Source: Portulaca oleracea
Lineage: Eukaryota > Streptophyta > Magnoliopsida > Caryophyllales > Portulacaceae
NCBI GenBank assembly: GCA_029582165.1
Contig: CM055881.1
Location: 17,536,594 to 17,600,593 of the forward strand
Direction of reading: 5' to 3'
Length of the DNA: 64,000 nt
In this document: positions 22,347 through 34,022 of the stretch, one piece after another
Layout: every line of letters starts with the position of its first letter
How positions within the stretch are numbered: position 1 is the first letter of the stretch
Program-made: the position numbers and the translations under genes
The notes under the pieces: model-generated
Told to the model about the DNA's origin: nothing
What the model saw: the letters and a program-made list of their open reading frames with translations, nothing else
The model's database searches: none

Positions 22347-25300
22347 ATGACGGTAAGTGGCTTTTGTGCTTCATAATTCACCGTATTTATTTCGCGTAGG
22401 AAGTACTAGGTTTCCAACATAATCATATGGCAGGGAAAAGGGAAATTGGACTTAAATAATCTGAATTTTAGAGCATAGTAGATTTAATAATTTGAATTTT
22501 AGATTTGGTTTTGAATAATCTAAATTTTGGGCCTTTTGGATTCTAGTAGCATGCCACCGAGTTTAGTTTAACTTAACTCATTGGAGGCATGATGTGGCAG
22601 TGGTGGCATGACATAGTTAAAATGTCCAGGCACATACAACCGACGCTACGTATTCCCACTACCGAGTTAAGTTCAACTTAATTCGGTGTTCTATTTTCTA
22701 TCCTTACTGTCCAGGATTCGAATCCTGGCCAAGACATTTCTCCGTCACCCATTCAGAGAATGAAAGGGTAGGAGTGGGTCCAACTTTGAACCATTACATT
22801 GCTAGATCGTAGTCATTTGGATTGGTTACTCTGTGTCAAATTCATGGATAATAGATAGTTGGGTAAAGTTAAGTTTTAGTATTTTTGGATGAGTTTCGGC
22901 AAGTTTAGGTAAATTTTAGTAATTTTCATCAAATTTACCTTTACATATACCGAAATTAAACTTTTTGTGTTTTTCTTTTTAGTTTTTGTTGATAAGTTGT
23001 TGTAAATTTTTGGTAGATTTAAATAAATTTTGGTAAGTGGGCAAATTACTCGTACTCCACTTTTCTCTAGGGTACACTTATATTTTTACACTAAGTTTGA
23101 CTTTGCTGTGTTTGACTTTGAAGGTGGGAAGCAAGCAGGAGCAGCACAAAAATAATCATGTGTTCAACGTCTCCCTTGATGTCGCACCCCAGAATGGCTC
23201 CAAATTATTTGATGATGATGGCCGCCTTAAACGATCTGGTATTGTTTTTGTCTTTTTCTTTTTAACCCCTCTTTTCACTTGGCTCTTACGAACTATTTAT
23301 TTATTTATATTTATTTTTTGTACCATAGTCCATGATACCGTTGGACAAACTTTCACCCAAATCTAGCCTTTGCTTATCAACCAAAACAAATCTAACTCAC
23401 TTGATCAAGTTATTCAATCTTGAGCTGATTTTTATTCAACAATATTGCCTCTACAAATAAGAATATTCTATTGCCAATGAATTTGTAGTTAAGGTAGAAT
23501 TGGAGTTGAGCGTTTTAGTCTCCTCATGGAGCGTGGTGGGATGGGTCGATTGATTGCTTGAGTTATGATAAGGATGATGGATGATCGAATCTTCACAAAA
23601 TGAACACTTGAATCAAATGAGCCAGGTATAAACATGATAAAGGGAGACTCACTACCTCAAACTACAACCCACCAAAAATTATAAGAACTATATGAGCATT
23701 GACAAGAATAGCTAAAGAAAATTTCACCACTATTCCACAAAGGATTGGCTAGCAACACCACCATGTAATCATAGATAAAGTAGACAAGACTTTTAAGAGA
23801 GAATGAAAGTAATAAGCTTCCATTCCATAGTCATATTCATAATCAACAAAGCTGTCACAAATCCAACCATATACCTTAGGTTATTAGGTAATGGATTGAG
23901 TTGTTCCCCATGAAAAGGGAAAATTACATCAAGGCCTTTAGTAACCCAACTTAATTACAAACATAGACTAATATTAAATCAAAATAAAAGCCTAGCAATA
24001 GAGGGGATACGACTACCAAGGGAAGGGTAAAACGGATATTACATGGGTAGGCAAAAATCCCCAAAAGATAAATGGAAAAAAACAAAGCACTATGAAAAAT
24101 TGCAAATGACCCAATCGTGTCACCCCTACACTATTGATATCTGCAAACGAGATGATTGTCATACCCTGACACCATCTGTCACCCTTACTGAAAGGAGGGT
24201 CACGATCATGTAATTGGTCGATCTGATCAAGTCTCAGTCTTGCGCAAGGGGTCGCGAAGTTCGTCATGAGTGACGATCATGTGCCTCAACCCTCAACGAC
24301 ATGATCGTGTGCCTTGCTGCCTTCTTTCCTTCGCTTTATTCTTTTTCCCATGTGTGAGGTGAATGACCAAGATACCCCCCAGGAAGTCCAAAAGGACCAA
24401 CAACGCCCTTGGGTTGAGCCTCCCTGACCATGAAATGATTGAACTACCCTTGGGTGGGAATCCCTTGCTTTTGGCTACGGTAAGTTGGCAGGTAAGCCTC
24501 GATCCCACCTCTCTATTATTACCGATGATCTAGGAGCCCTTAAAAGGCCCGAGATAGGTCCCAATGAGGTCCCGTGCACCATTTCTTAGTTTGGGATCCC
24601 AGTTGTGCTGAATATTGCAGCCCATAAGGAAAACATGCCTTTAAGGGCTCGGGGCCACCTTAAAATGGACACGACACACGAATCAGAGGTGAATTTGCTC
24701 GGGATGTTTAGAGGAGTCTCAGGATGGCTTGAGGACCACAAATTTGGCCAGCCGGACCCTACCCCAATACAATGCACCTTTCTAGGATAAAATGATACTC
24801 ACCACAATTTTCTTGGTGGGAATAGTTGGTGTTGGCGAAGCTTGTTCAATTCACACATGGGAAAAGAGCGAAAGAATTGACTAGCACTAAGTTATTCTAT
24901 AAAAAAAGAAATTAAGAATATTTTATTTAACTTGCTATGGTGTTAGTACGCATAATTTTTTCTTGATAATAAAAGTTCCTATTTAGATATGATCTACATA
25001 TTGTACACCTCAAATTCAGTGTTTCCCTACCCATTCCCAAACTAACATAACTTGTGTTCAAGTTTAATCAAGTGAACCTAGCGGAATAAATCAGCAAGAA
25101 ATGAGTTATCTTTTGTTTTTGAGTTTTGTGGAACTAAAAATCTTATTCAATTTTTGTATCCACTTCATTTATTCACAAATAATTATGTTGTATCTAAATT
25201 GATGTTGGTTAACACAGGCATATAAGGCATGTTATACTATTGAATAACCAGCTTTCAATTATTTATAAGCGGATAATTCATGTACTTGGGAGTCCATGAT

Positions 25301-27558
25301 GATTAAAATAAATAAACAAAGATTTTACTATGACTGCAATTTTACAGAGACGCGAAAGCGAAAGCCTATGGGGTTGCTTATATAACTGGTTAGCAACACC
25401 AAAAACCGATTTTACATTGGATGGTTTGGTTTTTTGATGATCCTCACATTATTCACTGCAGCTTTTGTTTTTATTATAGCCATTATTGTTGCTCCTCCGG
25501 TGGATATTGATGGTATTTATACATTTTAGCCAATGATCCATACGCTAAAATTAAAGTAAATTTCTGAATGTTGGTTATTTTTGTTTGGTTTAGGAACTAT
25601 GTGGACAGCAAGTGCACACATAATAACAGCAGTAATTGGATCAGGGGTGCTATCGTTGGCATGGGCCACGGCCCAACTTGGATGGATAGCAGGCCCAACA
25701 GTGATGTTTCTTTTTGCATTTGTGACCTATTACACTTCTGCCCTCCTGGCAGAGTGCTACCGTTCCGGTGATCCACTCACCGGGAAGAGGAACTACACTT
25801 ACATGGATGCAGTCCGATCTAATCTAGGTAACTACGTCTTATATAAAGGAAAATTGATCTTCTTGTTCTCTTGTCCTTTTACTTATTGCTAATCATTTGA
25901 GCATATAACATTGTGTGTAGGTGGGTTGCAAGTCAAAATTTGTGGATTCATTCAGTATACTAACCTTTTTGGAGTTGCAATTGGGTATACTATTGCTGCA
26001 TCCATCAGTATGTTGTAAGTTTTTAGCTCTCTATGTTGTGTTGATTTCGTTTCAATTGTGTTTGGTCTAATAAACTTATCATATAAAGATATCTAAAAAA
26101 AAAAAACTTAAGAAAAGGCCAATGAAGAAATTATAATCAATTACTGATTTTGAGTGTTATTCCAGTGAGCTGTTTATATGTAAATAAATATTAAAAGGAA
26201 AAATAAATATACGAGGAATGGGCTAATGTTATTATTATGCTTATTTGGCATTGCAGAGCAATAAAGAAGTCAAATTGTTTCCATGAGAAAGGAGACGACA
26301 GCCCGTGTCGCGTAAATGCTAACCCGTACATGATTATATTTGGGATTGCTGAGATAATTTTCTCACAAATCCCAGACTTTGACCAAATTTCTTGGCTCTC
26401 AATTGTTGCTGCTGTCATGTCTTTCACCTATTCAACCATTGGTCTTGGTCTTGGCGTTGCTCAAGTTGTTGGTAAGTAATCACCTTTCAAAGATTATTGT
26501 CTTATCATCTTTCAAAGGTTATTTATTACCTTATATCGCCTACTGCTTCTGATTACTGGTCTGATTTGATTACTTAGCTTATAATTCTTAACAGTCTGTT
26601 ATTATTATTTATTTATTAGTTTCTTTATGTGAATGAGCAGCAAATGGCAAAATTAAGGGTAGTCTGACTGGCATAAGCATAGGTGTGGTAACACAAACTG
26701 ATAAGATATGGAGGAGTTTCCAAGCACTCGGCGATATTGCTTTTGCATATTCTTACTCCATGATTCTCATTGAAATTCAGGTGAGTAATCAAGACATTCA
26801 ATATAAAAATAAATAAATAAATATCTAAGTATAAAGCTAGATCATATTGCGTTTGGTTTAGGGGGGATTTGAAGTTGAATTAAGCAATTTGGGTGTGATT
26901 GCAGGACACAGTGAGAGCACCACCAGCAGAATCAAAGACAATGAAGAAGGCCACAATGATAAGTGTAGCTGTGACAACCTTTTTCTACATGCTATGTGGG
27001 TGCTTTGGGTATGCTGCATTTGGGGACTTCTCACCTGGGAACCTCTTGACTGGATTCGGATTCTACAACCCATTTTGGCTGGTGGACATAGCAAATGCAG
27101 CCATTGTTATCCACCTTGTAGGAGCCTACCAAGTTTACTGCCAACCCTTATTTGCCTTCATTGAGAAAAAGGCAAATGCTACTTTCCCTGACAGTGATTT
27201 CATAAACAAAGATATCAAGGTCCCAATCCCCGGTTACAAACCCTACAACCTCAACCTCTTCAGACTGGTTTGGAGGACAATCTTTGTGATCTTAACCACG
27301 CTAATCTCAATGATGTTGCCCTTCTTTAATGATGTGGTGGGCTTGCTTGGGGCACTCGGCTTCTGGCCTTTAACTGTGTATTTCCCTGTTCAAATGTACA
27401 TATCTCAAAAGAAGATACCCAGATGGAGCATGAGATGGGTTTCCCTTCAGATTCTAAGTGCAGGTTGTCTGATAATCACAATTGCAGCTGCTGCTGGGTC
27501 TATTGCGGGAGTTGTTCATGATCTCAAGTCTTATAAACCCTTTAGAAGCAGCTACTGA
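22347..27558 (+). CDS. AAP3: Amino acid permease, AAP3-like
   Basis: A proton-coupled amino acid importer of the plasma membrane (AAP branch of the amino acid/auxin permease family, Aa_trans domain). I assemble coding exons 22347-22352, 23124-23238, 25594-25827, 25921-26014, 26257-26471, 26641-26780 and 26905-27558. All introns are GT...AG, and the joined frame is 485 codons plus stop, the usual AAP length. Exon 1 is only ATG ACG before GTAAGT; joining it to exon 2 gives an AAP-type hydrophilic N-terminus ending [11 protein letters not shown]. Family blocks follow: [20 protein letters not shown] (residues 45-64), [135 protein letters not shown], and C-terminal [12 protein letters not shown]. 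The C-terminus and [14 protein letters not shown] region look closest to Arabidopsis AAP3 from memory; AAP2/AAP4 are alternatives. I saw no frameshift or premature stop. Confidence 0.95.
22353..23123 (+). other. Intron 1 of the AAP gene
   Basis: This 771-bp phase-0 intron follows the second codon. It is AT-rich and holds two copies of an imperfect CCGAGTTTAGTTTAACTTAA-like palindrome (about 22556 and 22658). A conserved early intron after a mini-exon could carry expression-enhancing signals, but nothing specific is visible. Confidence 0.75.
23239..25593 (+). other. Intron 2 of the AAP gene, with probable LTR-derived insert
   Basis: At 2355 bp this is far longer than the other introns (93-242 bp except intron 1). 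About 23520-24830 has the texture of LTRs elsewhere in this window: a leader-like stretch with CCACCACTATTCCACAAAGG, then a block of repeated CACGATCATG/CATGATCGTG motifs (24185-24310), then GC-richer unique sequence. The minus strand looks like the sense of the insert. I could not find terminal TG/CA with a TSD, so the insert is inferred. Confidence 0.5.
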
Positions 27559-28544
27559 TTCTCTTTTTTTAACTAATACAATGGGCAGAGATGTTTGAGC
27601 AAGAGCTGGGCCCTTTGGTTGGGAAAAAGAAGGCCCCATAGTTGTTTATGGCTATTGAGTATAGTTACCAAGAATGCTCAGATCCCTCAAGCTTTGCAGC
27701 TTATCAAAAGTTGATATTTTGACTGAATCTATGCTATTTAGTTACTGGATGTATGTTTATGTTGTAAGGTCGTGGAATGTGGAGTAGAAACTCCAAAGTT
27801 GTATGAGATCTCCTTGTTAATTAATTATGGTAATATGAGAAATTCTATTTACCCATTGTACTCTAGATTTGAGGAAAATCACGTGAAGACCCAAAAATTA
27901 ACCAATGACGCCTGATTCCTTGTTGTACATATGAACAAAGTGGTCCTACAAAGCTATAAACGACTGCCACAGAAGGTTGCATTTGCTCAAATGGGAAATT
28001 GAGTCATATGCCACCGTTCAGAAATATTTACAATTTGTACCTGAATGTGGCCTCTATGTACTATAGATAAAATACGTTTTGGGCAAGATGAGGGACCTAC
28101 CCTTTAATGAATTCCCGTTATGCCCCTTTCTCCCTCATTCTCGATTTGCAATAGAATTTGAATGTCTCCATTCTCAAATCACAATCCCAAACGCAAGAAG
28201 TGCTCTGAAACTGAGGACGCTACACCACTACATTACCTAGTGGTTTCACACTTGGAGGCCAATTTCCACCTCCTTCCTTTCTCTGCTTTCTTGTTCGTGG
28301 AGGACAACAATTTCAACGTCAAATCTATGCCCTTGAGTATCCTCCCTCCACCTTCCATCCACAAAAACATCGTCATCCTGTGAGACCAGGCCACAATCTC
28401 ACGCGACGGGACCATTCCTTCGTCATCTCCATCAAATCCAAACGGATACCCTCCTCGGGACAAATGAGCACTTCAATTTCTCTACATGGATTCAGGGTTG
28501 TAAGTTTAAAGTAAAGGACAAAGCAACGACAACAACAATGAAGG
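27559..28544. other. 3' flank of the AAP gene
   Basis: The 3' UTR should lie in the first 250-300 bases; no canonical AATAAA is seen there, only AATACA and AT-rich variants. The remainder (to 28544) has short frames with no recognisable domain. Confidence 0.4.
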
Positions 28545-29990
28545 GAGTTCTAGGATAAAAATGACACTAAGCTATATAAAATTGGGAAAAATGTCATCCG
28601 AAAAAAATATGTTATAAAACTACTATTAATGTTGTTTATTGTGACAAAATTGTCACTTAACTGGCTAAAAACATGTTGTAGCATATTTTAACATGTATAA
28701 AGTGGTTTTATGAATTATGGTTGAATTAACACCTAAACTATCTAATTAATTACTAAACTCTATCCAATTAATTACCCAAACTCTCTTTTAAATGTTTAAA
28801 TTTACAGACCTCCACCCATCATCTTCTTCCTCAAACCTTCCGCCTTTCCCTGTTTCATCAACCATTACCATAGATTCTCTCTCTTTCTCTCTTTATTATT
28901 TTCCCATATATTCAGATTCATTTAGTTTCATTTATTCATTCATTTGTCAATTTATGTGAAATATATATAGCTCCTGCCTCCTACTGTCCTACTATCTTAC
29001 TGTTGCATTGAAGCTGCTGTGAGCAACTGCTGCTATCTATTTAGCTACAACTGTTTTTTTTTCCTTTTCTTATTGTTATCTTTGTTTTCTTTAGTTTCTT
29101 GGTTAGTTAGGTTGTTAGACTTCCTCCCATTTCTTGCTTTAGTTTTGTACATATAGGACCTTAGGTTTCATATTTGTATTTAGTGAAAGACATCTCTTCA
29201 ATACAAATTCCACATTATCTCTTCTCTGATTTGCACAATTTCTCTCTTTCTCTCTTTCTCAAAAACTTTTCAGAAATCAAAATCTTGTTGCCTCTCTCTC
29301 TGTCTCTCTCTTTGTGTGTGTGTGTGTGTGTGTGCGGGCGCGAGCATGCATGTGTTAATTGTGTGAAGAACAAAGCAGGGTAAAGGAAAGTGTGCCCCAA
29401 TTAAAGCCTTATTTTTTGTTCCTTCATAAAATAAATACTGATAAGAGGCGTTGAACAGTCTGCCTTCTCTTCTTTCTTTTTTTTTACTCATAATCTATCC
29501 CCTATTTTTGGTTCTTCTCTCTTTCTTGAGGAAGTCCAACAAGAATCACCATTAAAACAGTGGGTTTGACTCCCTTCATAGATGGCAAACCTTCCAAAAG
29601 AAAACAATCGGTCTGAATATATGGGAAAACACTAAAGAGAGAAAAAGATAGAAGGTATGGTAATGGTGGATGAAGCAGGGGAAAGGGGAAGGCTTGAGGA
29701 AGAAGATGATGGGTGGAGGTCTCTGAATTTAAATAATAAAAAGACGGGTTGGTAAATTAATTGGATAGGGTTGGGTAGTTAATTAGATAGTTTTGGTGTT
29801 AATTCAACCATAAATTTATTGAACCCCTTTAATACATGTTAAAATCAGCTACAACAAGTTTTTAGCCGGTTAGCGACAATTTTATCACAATAAACATAAT
29901 TTCATGACAATTTTATACCTTTTTTTTCGAATGGAACTTTTGCCATTTTTACATAGTTTTGTTGTACTTTTATCAGAGAATCCAATGAAG
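28545..29990. repeat. Large foldback repeat with ~390-bp arms, loop filled by a copia LTR
   Basis: The left arm (about 28545-28935) and right arm (about 29590-29990) are inverted, diverged copies. Shared words include GGTTGAATTAACACC, ACCTCCACCCATCATCTTC and CCCATATATTCAGA. Between them sit a copia LTR (28957) and CT/GT microsatellites. The right arm occurs again at about 36130-36535 through the segmental duplication; the left arm does not. It may be a MULE-like or foldback element; ends and TSD were not resolved. Confidence 0.7.
28957..29272 (+). repeat. Copia LTR (probably solo), copy 1
   Basis: It starts TGAAATATATATAGCTCC, identical in layout to the LTR that follows the copia polypurine tract at 35481. 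The likely end is CTTTTCA at 29272. No PBS or copia interior follows; instead the same flank as behind copy 2 appears, so this is best read as a solo LTR. A TATA-like ACATATAGG lies near 29149. The right boundary and TSD are not certain. Confidence 0.65.
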
Positions 29991-30030
29991 GTAATAGGAG
30001 GTTAGATTAGATTCGGATGTAGTAGTTTAG

Positions 30031-32462
30031 TGATGGAGATCAGCCCTCACAATCTCATTTGGTGTCAGCATGCTTTGAGGCCATCCATGAATCTCAGAAG
30101 GTCCTTAACTATATCAAAGGTCATCCGCCTGATGTGAGGCCATCTCTATTGTCTCAATACTTCAGAATTGAAGCCTCACACACATTTGGTCCTTTGAAGG
30201 TCGTTCATAATGTCCAAGCTTACATAGTCCGAAGGTTATTTGGGTTTATCAGAGCTATTTCAATCTGGACATGCATTGAGGACGTTTATTTGGACATTGA
30301 GGACATTTATCTAGAGCCGGTTGTTCTTTTCAACATGGTTTGTGATTCTCTTCTATTTGGATCTCAAGGAAGTTTATTATTGAACTTTCCTAAATGCCAA
30401 TGGTTGGTCCATTTGGAGGTCGTTTGCATTCTGCACAACTATTGCAAACTGGGTATGTGCATGAGGACCTCATTCGGGATCAGCTTGTCTTTTGGTGTTT
30501 CAACAAGGTCCTTTTGGTCTTTTCACTTGGGTTGTGTCATCTTTCTGTTTATTGGAGGTCATCAACCTTCTATGCAATCTGGATATACGCGTGAGGACAT
30601 CCATCTGGAAACTGCTGAGAATTTGGACGTCCAAGGACGTTCCCTACTGGAGGAAGACTATTTGCACCTTTTTGACTTCATTTCCTGAGTTGTTGAGATC
30701 TTTCCAATTCAGTGAGGTGTTTGTCATTGAGGCCCTCTGATGTATGCACAGACCAAACCGAATCAGAGTGCACTAATCTAGACACACATCTGAGGTCCTC
30801 CAGACCTCGTTAGCTCAGTAAAGGCAACTCTTCGGGATGAAAGAAACACCAAGCACCGAAAACAAACAAGAAAAGATAGATAAACTTGTGATTCTAGCTG
30901 ATACAGGCACACCACAACTAGAACAACAAGGGCAATGGACTTGAGGGCCTCAATGGATACAGGCGCACCACCATTGAAGTCACCAAGCTCTACACCCACC
31001 ACAAGGATTGCCAAATCCTTGATACTGTAGTAAAATTAACAAAGGTTGAGAGTTTAACGTCACTCACAAACAAGGAAAGCTCGAAGGCTATTCTATTTCA
31101 TCAATCTCATATATTGGTGTTGTTTACAATGACCTCACACTGGGTTTATATAAACCTAGCTGAGATATCTAATTAGGAGTTTCTTGAGGAAAAAGAAAAC
31201 GTCCTAATCTTGTTTAATTAAACTAATTACATCAAAATAAGCTATAACTAAAATAGGAAGCTTCTAGATCAATTAGAGGACTAATAAAAGCACCACACAT
31301 GGCATCTTCATGAAGCTTCTAGAACATCACACATGGTGCTGAAATAAGAAGCTTCTAGATCATTTGGAAGGCTCTAGAAACATCACACATGGCGCTTTCT
31401 TGTTGGAGCATCTTATTTCCCTTGGATTCCAAATCTATGGCCTCCATGTGGCAGATTGTATTTCCTTATTCAGTAGAAAGGTCCCTTGGGCCTCCAAAAA
31501 ACATAAGATGACGCAACCCAAGCAAAGAACCTTGCTGAGGCACTAAAAGGACAAGTTGATCCCGAATGAGGTCCTCACGCGCACATCCAGATTGTAATAA
31601 TTGTGCTGAACGCAAATGACCTCCAAATAACTTGAGCTTGGACATCCTCAAGACTGATCTAGGCAACGTCCTCACACCCATCTGACTTCAAAACATCCTC
31701 CATGAATTTTGAACCCTCAAGTTTGAGACTAAGGCCAGGCGAACATACATCATTCTATGAAGACGTCACTTTCGAGCTGTTGAGGTCCTTCCGGCTCGTG
31801 AGGTGATTATCCAGCCTTGCTCCAACAAGAAAGGGCCATGTGTGATGTTTCTAGAGCCTACCAATTGTTCTAGAAGCTTCATGAAGATGCCATGTGTGAC
31901 GCTTTTATTAGCCCTCATTATTATTGTTCTAGAAACTTCCTAAATTAGTTACATATTATCTTATTATGATGTAATTAGCTAATTAAGCAAGATTAGGATG
32001 TTTTCTTTTTGCTCAAGAAACTCCTAATTAGATATCTCAGCTGGGTTTTATATATACCCACTGTGAGGTCATTGTATTCAACAACTTGATATATGAATTT
32101 GATGAAATAGAAGAGCCTTCGAGCCTCTTGTTTGTGAGTGATGTTAAACTCTCAACTTTGGTTAATTCTACTACAGTATCAAGAATTTGGCAATCCTTGT
32201 GGAGGATGTAGAGCTTGGTGACTTCAATGGTGGTGTGCCTGCATCCATTGAGGTAATCGAGTCCATTGCCCTTGTTGTTCTAGCTATGGTGTGCCTGTAT
32301 CAGCTAGAAACACAAGTTTATCTATCTTTTCTTGTTTGTTTTGGGTCCTTGGTGCTTCTTTCATTCCGAAGAGTTGCCTTTGCTGAGCTAACGAGGTTTG
32401 GAGGACCTCAAATGTTTTTCCAGATCAGTGCACTCTGATTCGGTTTGGTATGTGCATACATT
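30031..32462 (+). repeat. Ty3 LTR, copy 1 (interrupted)
   Basis: It starts TGATGGAGATCAGCCC after TTTAG and ends GTGCATACATTA. It is the counterpart of 36577-37971. It is split by a nested LTR at 30738-31752. A TATATATA box lies near 32049. Confidence 0.85.
30738..31752 (-). mobile_element. Nested solo LTR, 1015 bp, TGATGTATG...CATACATCA
   Basis: This insert has perfect 9-bp inverted ends and interrupts the Ty3 LTR within GAGGCCCTC/TATGAAGACG. It is a diverged relative in minus orientation: its first ~650 bp match the complement of the U5-R-U3 of the host LTR, and its last third is more diverged. Copy 2 of the duplication lacks it, so it inserted after duplication. Flanks (CCCTC and TTCTA side) give no clean TSD. 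Confidence 0.75.
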
Positions 32463-33562
32463 AAAGATGCTCGAAGGCTCTTCTATTTCATCAAATTCAT
32501 ATATCACGTTGTTGAATACAATGACCTCACTGTGGGTATATATAAAACCCAGTTGAGATATCTAATTAGGAGTTTCTTGAGCAAAAAGAAAACGTCCTAA
32601 TCTTGCTTAATTAGTTAATTACATCAAAATAAGATAATATGTAACTAACTTAGGAAGCTTCTAGAACAATAATAATGAGGGCTAATAAAAGCGTCACACA
32701 TGGCATCTTCATGAAGTTTCTAGAACAATTGGAAGGCTCTAGAAACATCACACATGGCGCTTTCTTGTTGGAGCAACATTCCTCACGTGGGCAAGGCTGG
32801 ATAATCACCTGATGAGCTGGAAGGACCTCAACAGCTCGAAAGTGACGTCTTCATAGAGGGCGTCAATGACAAACACCTCACTGAATTGGAAAGACCTCAA
32901 CAACTCAGGAAATGAAGTAAAAAAGGTGCAAATAGTCTTCCTCCAGTAGGGAACATCCTTGGACGTCCAAATTCTCAGCAGTTTCCAGATGGATGACCTC
33001 ACACGTATATCCAGATTGCATAGAAGGTTGATGACCTCCAATAAACAGAAGATGACACAACCCAAGTGGAAAGACCAAAAGGACCTTGATGAAACAGCAA
33101 AAGACAAGCTGATCCCGAATGAGGTCCTCATGCACATACCCAGTTTGCAATAGTTATGTAGAATGCAAACGACCTCCAAATGGACCAACCATTGGCATTT
33201 AGGAAAGCTCAATAATAAACTCCCTTGACATCCAAATAGAAGAGAATCACAAACCACGTTGAAAAGAACAACCGGCTCCAGATAAATGTCCTCAATGTCC
33301 AAATAAACGTCCTCAATGCATGTCCAGATTGAAATAGCTCTGATAAACCCAAATAACCTTCGGACTATGTAAGCTTGGACATTATGAACGATCTTCAAAG
33401 GACCAAATGTGTGTGAGGCCTCAATTCTGAATTATTGAGACAATAGAGATGGCCTCACATCAGGCGAATGACCTTTGATATAGTTAAGGACCTTTTGGGA
33501 TTCATGGATGGCCTCAAAGCATGCTGACACCAAATGAGGTTCTGAGGGCTGATCTTCATCAC
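32463..33562 (-). repeat. Inverted 5' part of the Ty3 LTR, copy 1
   Basis: This is the complement of the first ~1.09 kb of the LTR, from CTCGAAGGCTCTTC near the left to GGGCTGATCTTCATCA at the right, followed directly by the remaining 3' part of an LTR in + orientation (33563-33900). It is the duplicate of 37972-39068. Confidence 0.88.
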
Positions 33563-33903
33563 TCTTGTTTGTGAGTGACGTTAAACTCTCAATTTTGGTT
33601 AATTCTACTACAGTATCAAGGATTTGGCAATACTTGTGGTGGGTGTAGAACTTGGTGACTTCAATGGTGGTGCGCCTGTATCCATTGAGGTAATTGAGTC
33701 CATTGCCCTTGTTGTTCTAGATGTGGTGTGCCTGTATCAGGTAGAATCACAAGTTTATCTATCTTTTCTTGTTTGTTTTGGGTCCTTGGTGCTTCTTTCA
33801 TCCCGAAGAGTTTCCTTTACTGAGCTAATGAGGTCTGGAGGACCTTAGATGTGTGTCCAGATTAGTGCACTCTGATTCGGTTTGGTCTGTGCATACATCA
33901 ACT

Positions 33904-33916
33904 TGGTATTAGAGCT
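33904..33916 (+). other. PBS of the duplicated Ty3 leader, copy 1
   Basis: TGGTATTAGAGCT lies three bases after the LTR end ACATCA (33900); compare initiator-Met PBS TGGTATCAGAGC. The leader is cut off at 34022. Confidence 0.75.
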
Positions 33917-34022
33917 GAGTTTCATCTTGGAGGGTGTATATTGGTGTTGATTGTGATGTTGGGCAGTAGCAGAACACCTCAAGCGGTTGCAGAGCTAGCT
34001 ACCACCTTGGTGATTCGTTTCT

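Larger units (their letters stand above)
28957..34022 (+). repeat. Segmental duplication, copy 1
   Basis: This block aligns in direct orientation with 35481-39529. It contains, in order: copia LTR, flank with foldback right arm, Ty3 LTR, inverted LTR part, LTR 3' part, PBS and leader. After subtracting the 1015-bp insert at 30738-31752, copy 1 is 4051 bp against 4049 bp in copy 2. Similarity stops abruptly at GATTCGTTTCT (34022), where copy 1 joins a copia reverse transcriptase. Confidence 0.9.

Noticed and set aside
22711..22735. tRNA-like B-box word AGGATTCGAATCC in AAP intron 1
   Set aside because: No A box, no acceptor-stem pairing and no cloverleaf could be drawn around it on either strand. 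The word is itself nearly palindromic, and a SINE poly(A) or TSD is absent.
23037..23366. Alternative permease start at 23037 ([10 protein letters not shown]...)
   Set aside because: The first 29 codons are intron-like T-rich sequence ending in a good acceptor (TTTGAAG at 23117-23123), and joining the 22347 mini-exon gives an AAP-like N-terminus.
30059..30688. 209-codon frame and its repeats at 33398-32805, 36605-37234, 38905-38257 and 41292-42183
   Set aside because: All are translations of the Ty3 LTR U3 in either orientation. The reading changes between copies and includes stops, and it lies outside the internal coding region.
30778..34000. Repeated 71-83-codon frames of MAILVVGVELGDFNGG type
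   Set aside because: They map to U5 of the Ty3 LTR and recur with each LTR copy (32187, 33624, 37694, 42682); there is no start context or conservation beyond the LTR.
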